From: JAHJSA01 sp038204345
GTDB lineage: Bacteria > Actinomycetota > Thermoleophilia > RBG-16-64-13
Length of the DNA stretch: 8,751 bases
NCBI GenBank assembly: GCA_038204345.1
Contig: JBBRDB010000109.1
Location: 1 to 8,751, forward strand
Reading direction: 5' to 3'
In this document: in pieces, positions 7,362 through 8,751 of the stretch
Layout of the letters: every line of letters starts with the position of its first letter
Numbering within the stretch: the stretch's first letter is position 1
Program-made: the position numbers and the translations under genes
The notes under the pieces: model-generated
Databases searched by the model: none
Told to the model about the DNA's origin: nothing
Seen by the model: the letters and a program-made list of their open reading frames with translations, nothing else

Positions 7362-7651
7362 GCCGGGCACCTCCTCCGACTCGAAAGGGCCATCTCCGCC
7401 AGCACCCGCACGAGTTCGGGGTCGGCCGCGGCAAGGCCGCGCACCCCGTCGTAGCCGACCGGTTCGCCCGCCACCGCCGCCAGGGGCCGCGGTCGGTCAC
7501 TGGGCGGGCAGGCGCCCATCCAGCCCGCGAGACCACCGCGCACAAACACGGCCAAACCGCGCGGGGTGAGAGGGGGGAGCTCGCCGAGGGCCTGGGCCCG
7601 CAGGGCTTCGTAGCCCTGGGCCAGTTCGGTTGCGGGCGCCGCGATCCTCAG
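7358..7651 (-). CDS. small conserved-looking protein between HTH and recombinase genes
   Basis: The frame encodes about 97 residues, including RIAAPATELAQGYEALRAQA near the N-terminus, LTPRGLAVFVRGGLAGWMGA in the middle and DPELVRVLAEMALSSRRRC at the end. I cannot name a family. No membrane segment, Cys cluster or catalytic motif is obvious, and the composition suggests a small helical protein. No ATG is available. A CTG at 7651 overlaps the HTH stop as CTGA, and the frame is also reached by a -1 shift at the A7 tract (7669-7675). It ends in a GTGA overlap with the recombinase start. Placement and overlaps imply an accessory protein made with the recombinase. It may exist only as the C-terminal part of a fusion with the HTH protein (257 residues in all). 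That is inference. Confidence 0.6.
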   Translation of the reverse strand: MRIAAPATELAQGYEALRAQALGELPPLTPRGLAVFVRGGLAGWMGACPPSDRPRPLAAVAGEPVGYDGVRGLAAADPELVRVLAEMALSSRRRCPA

Positions 7652-8130
7652 GGCGTCTTGGGAGCCCCTTTTTTTCGTCGGCGCGTGAGGGCCCGCTCGA
7701 TGCTGCGGGGGTGGACTGTAAGTCCAAGACGCTCCTCGAGCAGCCGGACCAGGGCGGCGCTCGAGAGGGAGGGCTCTTCCGCGAGCGCCTCCTCCAGGAG
7801 GTCGAGCACCGGCTCGGAGAGCTTGTGGGCCCGGCGCGGTCCCGGCCGCTCGGGCAGAAGACCGGGGAGACCCGATTCCCCGAAGGCTCTCTGGGCCTCG
7901 TAGAAGGAGGGCCGCGAGAAGCCGAAGGCGGCCGACGTCTCGCTCACCCGCCGGCCTTCCTCGCGGACCCGCCGGAGCATCTCGTATTTCACTTGGACCA
8001 GATCCTGGGGGTCGAAGAAGGGGCTCTCCCCCGAGAAAGCGGGATCGCGCACCGCCCGGGCCCGGGGGTTCAGCGCGTGGTGACGCCGCAGGGCGACACG
8101 CTTTTCGGCTCCGGAGTCTGAGGGTTCCAC
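7648..8130 (-). CDS. double helix-turn-helix DNA-binding protein
   Basis: This 160-residue protein carries two DNA-binding segments. The first, about residues 45-95, has VKYEMLRRVREEGRRVSETS followed by AAFGFSRPSFYEAQRAF, a typical HTH with the recognition helix after GFSR. The second, about 104-150, has LSSAALVRLLEERLGLTVHP followed by RSIERALTRRRKK, a winged-HTH pattern like that in the N-terminal part of some DDE transposases. No catalytic domain follows. The start is a GTG at 8130-8128 with GGAGG six bases upstream. It heads an operon with the small protein (CTGA overlap) and the recombinase. It is the best candidate to bind the repeat array in the preceding intergenic region, and so to regulate the operon or help build the recombination complex. 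Its end carries an A7 tract in register for -1 frameshifting. The function is inferred from fold and position. Confidence 0.8.
   Translation of the reverse strand: MEPSDSGAEKRVALRRHHALNPRARAVRDPAFSGESPFFDPQDLVQVKYEMLRRVREEGRRVSETSAAFGFSRPSFYEAQRAFGESGLPGLLPERPGPRRAHKLSEPVLDLLEEALAEEPSLSSAALVRLLEERLGLTVHPRSIERALTRRRKKGAPKTP
7669..7675 (-). promoter_or_regulatory. candidate -1 slippery site A AAA AAA G
   Basis: On the coding strand the HTH gene reads CGA AAA AAA GGG here, giving A AAA AAA in the zero frame, a classic slippery register. A -1 shift moves exactly into the frame of the downstream small protein (AGG GGC TCC CAA...), which lacks a normal start. The fusion would be 154 + 103 = 257 residues. 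IS3- and IS1-type elements are known to use A-rich slippery sites this way. RNA polymerase slippage on A7 would be an alternative route. Confidence 0.5.
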
Positions 8131-8150
8131 GGCCGGCCTCCTGTGGTTGC

Positions 8151-8313
8151 GTTAGGTGTATTATGCCGCACAATCTGCCGAAGTCAAGGCGTGGGTAGGT
8201 CTCATCTTGGTTCAATACCAGCTCTATACGGCAAAATACCCGCACTACGCGGCAGATCAGTGAGGCCTGCTGCGGCAGAATTCGCCTAACATGCGCGGCA
8301 TAATCCACCTTAC
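8151..8313. repeat. array of GCCG-core repeats before the HTH/recombinase operon
   Basis: Three copies of a 19-bp motif occur: GTTAGGTGTATTATGCCGC at 8151-8169 (+ strand), GTTAGGCGAATTCTGCCGC at 8290-8272 and GTAAGGTGGATTATGCCGC at 8313-8295 (both - strand). They match the first at 16/19 and 17/19 positions. Weaker copies lie at 8171-8181 (+), 8246-8228 (-, 12/19) and 8258-8249 (-, core only). The minus-orientation cores start at 8229, 8250, 8273 and 8296, spacings of 21, 23 and 23 bp, about two helical turns. The rightmost copy overlaps the stop codon of the DUF5372-like gene. The array is a likely multi-site binding region for the HTH protein or the recombinase. Confidence 0.8.
8160..8187 (-). 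promoter_or_regulatory. promoter of the HTH/recombinase operon
   Basis: On the minus strand TTGACT (8187-8182) and CATAAT (8165-8160) are separated by 16 bases. An alternative -10, TAATAC, would be spaced 18. Transcription would begin near 8152, about 20 bases before the GTG of the HTH gene. The -10 box lies inside a 19-bp repeat copy and the spacer inside a partial copy, so the repeats are placed to act as operators. Confidence 0.6.
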
Positions 8314-8585
8314 GCCTCCCCGTTGTCGATCTCGCGCCCGAGCCGGGCCAGGGCGATCAGATCCTCGACCCGGAAGTGCGCGCGGCCGGCTGAGATGGCC
8401 AGGAAGGGGTCCACCCCCTCGACGTCGGTCCAGCGGGCGGGTAGGGACTGGACCCGTTCTTCTCCCGGCCTGCGGAAGAAGACCCGGTGCTCGCCCCAGG
8501 TGTGGGCGTAGCCGACCAGCTCGAACTCTCGGCCTCTCAGGGGGTGGAAGGGGTGGGTGACGATGAATCGTCCTCGAAGTTCTGC
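8310..8585 (-). CDS. DUF5372-like protein, 5' end probably lost
   Basis: About 91 residues, from RGRFIVTHPFHPLRGREFEL through SLPARWTDVEGVDPFLAISA and GRAHFRVEDLIALARLGREI to a TAA. This resembles DUF5372, a small family of unknown function that, as I recall, is often found near serine recombinases. Conserved-looking features are THPFHP, WGEHRV, LPARWT and FRVEDL. No ATG, GTG or TTG lies just before the homologous part. The frame stays open to a GTG at 8708, but that extension runs antisense through IS21-like transposase code and is not plausibly native. The natural start was probably removed at a junction near 8586-8597. The gene precedes the repeat array and the HTH gene on the same strand. 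The family assignment is from memory of the motif pattern. Confidence 0.6.
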   Translation of the reverse strand, partial: AELRGRFIVTHPFHPLRGREFELVGYAHTWGEHRVFFRRPGEERVQSLPARWTDVEGVDPFLAISAGRAHFRVEDLIALARLGREIDNGEA

Positions 8586-8596
8586 ATCAGCTGTAG

Positions 8597-8751
8597 TTGA
8601 AGGCCTATGACAAGGGTCAGGTGGAGCGCACCAATAAGTATCTGGAAGGCTCCTTCCTGCCCAGCGCGGGTTCGACAACCTGACCGATCTACAGACCCAG
8701 ATGGACACCTGGACCTGCGAGGTGGCCTACCGCCGTCACCACCGTCGTGTC
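8597..8751 (+). pseudogene. IS21 (IstA)-like transposase fragment
   Basis: The frame from 8597 reads LKAYDKGQVERTNKYLEGSF, matching the K-G-VER-x(2-3)-Y-(x)-F segment near the end of the IstA catalytic domain, where the Glu of VER is the third DDE residue in rve-type transposases. Near 8663 the homology moves to another frame as RGFDNLTDLQTQMDTWTCEV and then AYRRHHRRV, continuing the IstA pattern (F-L-D-LN-L--W---VAN-R-H) to the window edge. An in-frame stop at 8594-8596 and the frame change make it a dead fragment. It is a different family from the transposase remnant at 4348-5171, so the two are not halves of one interrupted gene. Confidence 0.7.

Noticed and set aside
7652..8308. 316-residue minus frame starting at 8308 as one protein
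   Set aside because: Its upstream two thirds run through the repeat array and out of frame across the HTH gene; only the part after about 7651 has plausible composition.
8151..8313. Repeat array as a CRISPR
   Set aside because: The repeats are short, in both orientations, separated by only a few bases, and lack true spacers or cas genes.
4348..8751. Idea that the recombinase element interrupts one single transposase gene, left and right pieces being halves
   Set aside because: The left piece is IS481/IS3-like and the right piece IS21-like; the motifs do not join into one protein.

Overview
The window is GC-rich bacterial chromosomal DNA from an accessory region: one complete toxin-antitoxin module, one broken signalling gene, remnants of two different transposase families, and a largely intact serine-recombinase element wedged between those remnants. 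No rRNA, tRNA or CRISPR array was seen. The taxon cannot be fixed from the sequence. A PAS/GAF/HD-GYP protein, an IS481-like rve transposase and a large serine recombinase would fit an environmental high-GC lineage, but that is inference.

Layout from left to right. 2-103 is the C-terminal tail of an unidentified protein on the + strand. 104-442 holds no recognisable gene. 443-1086 (- strand) is a type II toxin-antitoxin operon: a Phd/YefM-type antitoxin, then a RelE/ParE-type toxin, with a clean sigma70-type promoter and an ACGTACA...TGTACGT operator straddling the -10 box. 1214-3725 (- strand) is a PAS-PAS-GAF-GAF-HD-GYP sensor/c-di-GMP phosphodiesterase gene, split by a one-base frameshift at 2902-2904 and apparently lacking its natural 5' end. 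3761-4151 carries remnants that look like a TPR protein. 4348-about 5171 is an rve-type DDE transposase pseudogene with at least four frame changes and no C-terminus.

5175-about 8585 (- strand) is the most interesting part. Read in the direction of transcription it holds a DUF5372-like protein whose start is missing, an intergenic array of GCCG-core repeats, a double helix-turn-helix protein, a small unnamed protein, and a 728-residue serine recombinase with an extra C-terminal HTH and a Cys4 motif. The last three genes overlap by 4 bases at each junction. An A7 tract at the end of the HTH gene sits in register for -1 frameshifting into the small protein, whose only obvious separate start is a CTG. 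The repeat array (8151-8313) has three good 19-bp copies and three partial ones. Four of the six recur every 21-23 bp, and one good copy covers the -10 box of the operon promoter. This suggests a self-regulated or recombination-active control region.

8597-8751 is a frameshifted IS21 (IstA)-like transposase fragment that runs off the window. The recombinase element is therefore bounded on both sides by pieces of unrelated transposases: a nested mobile-element graveyard in which the recombinase operon has the best-preserved frames.
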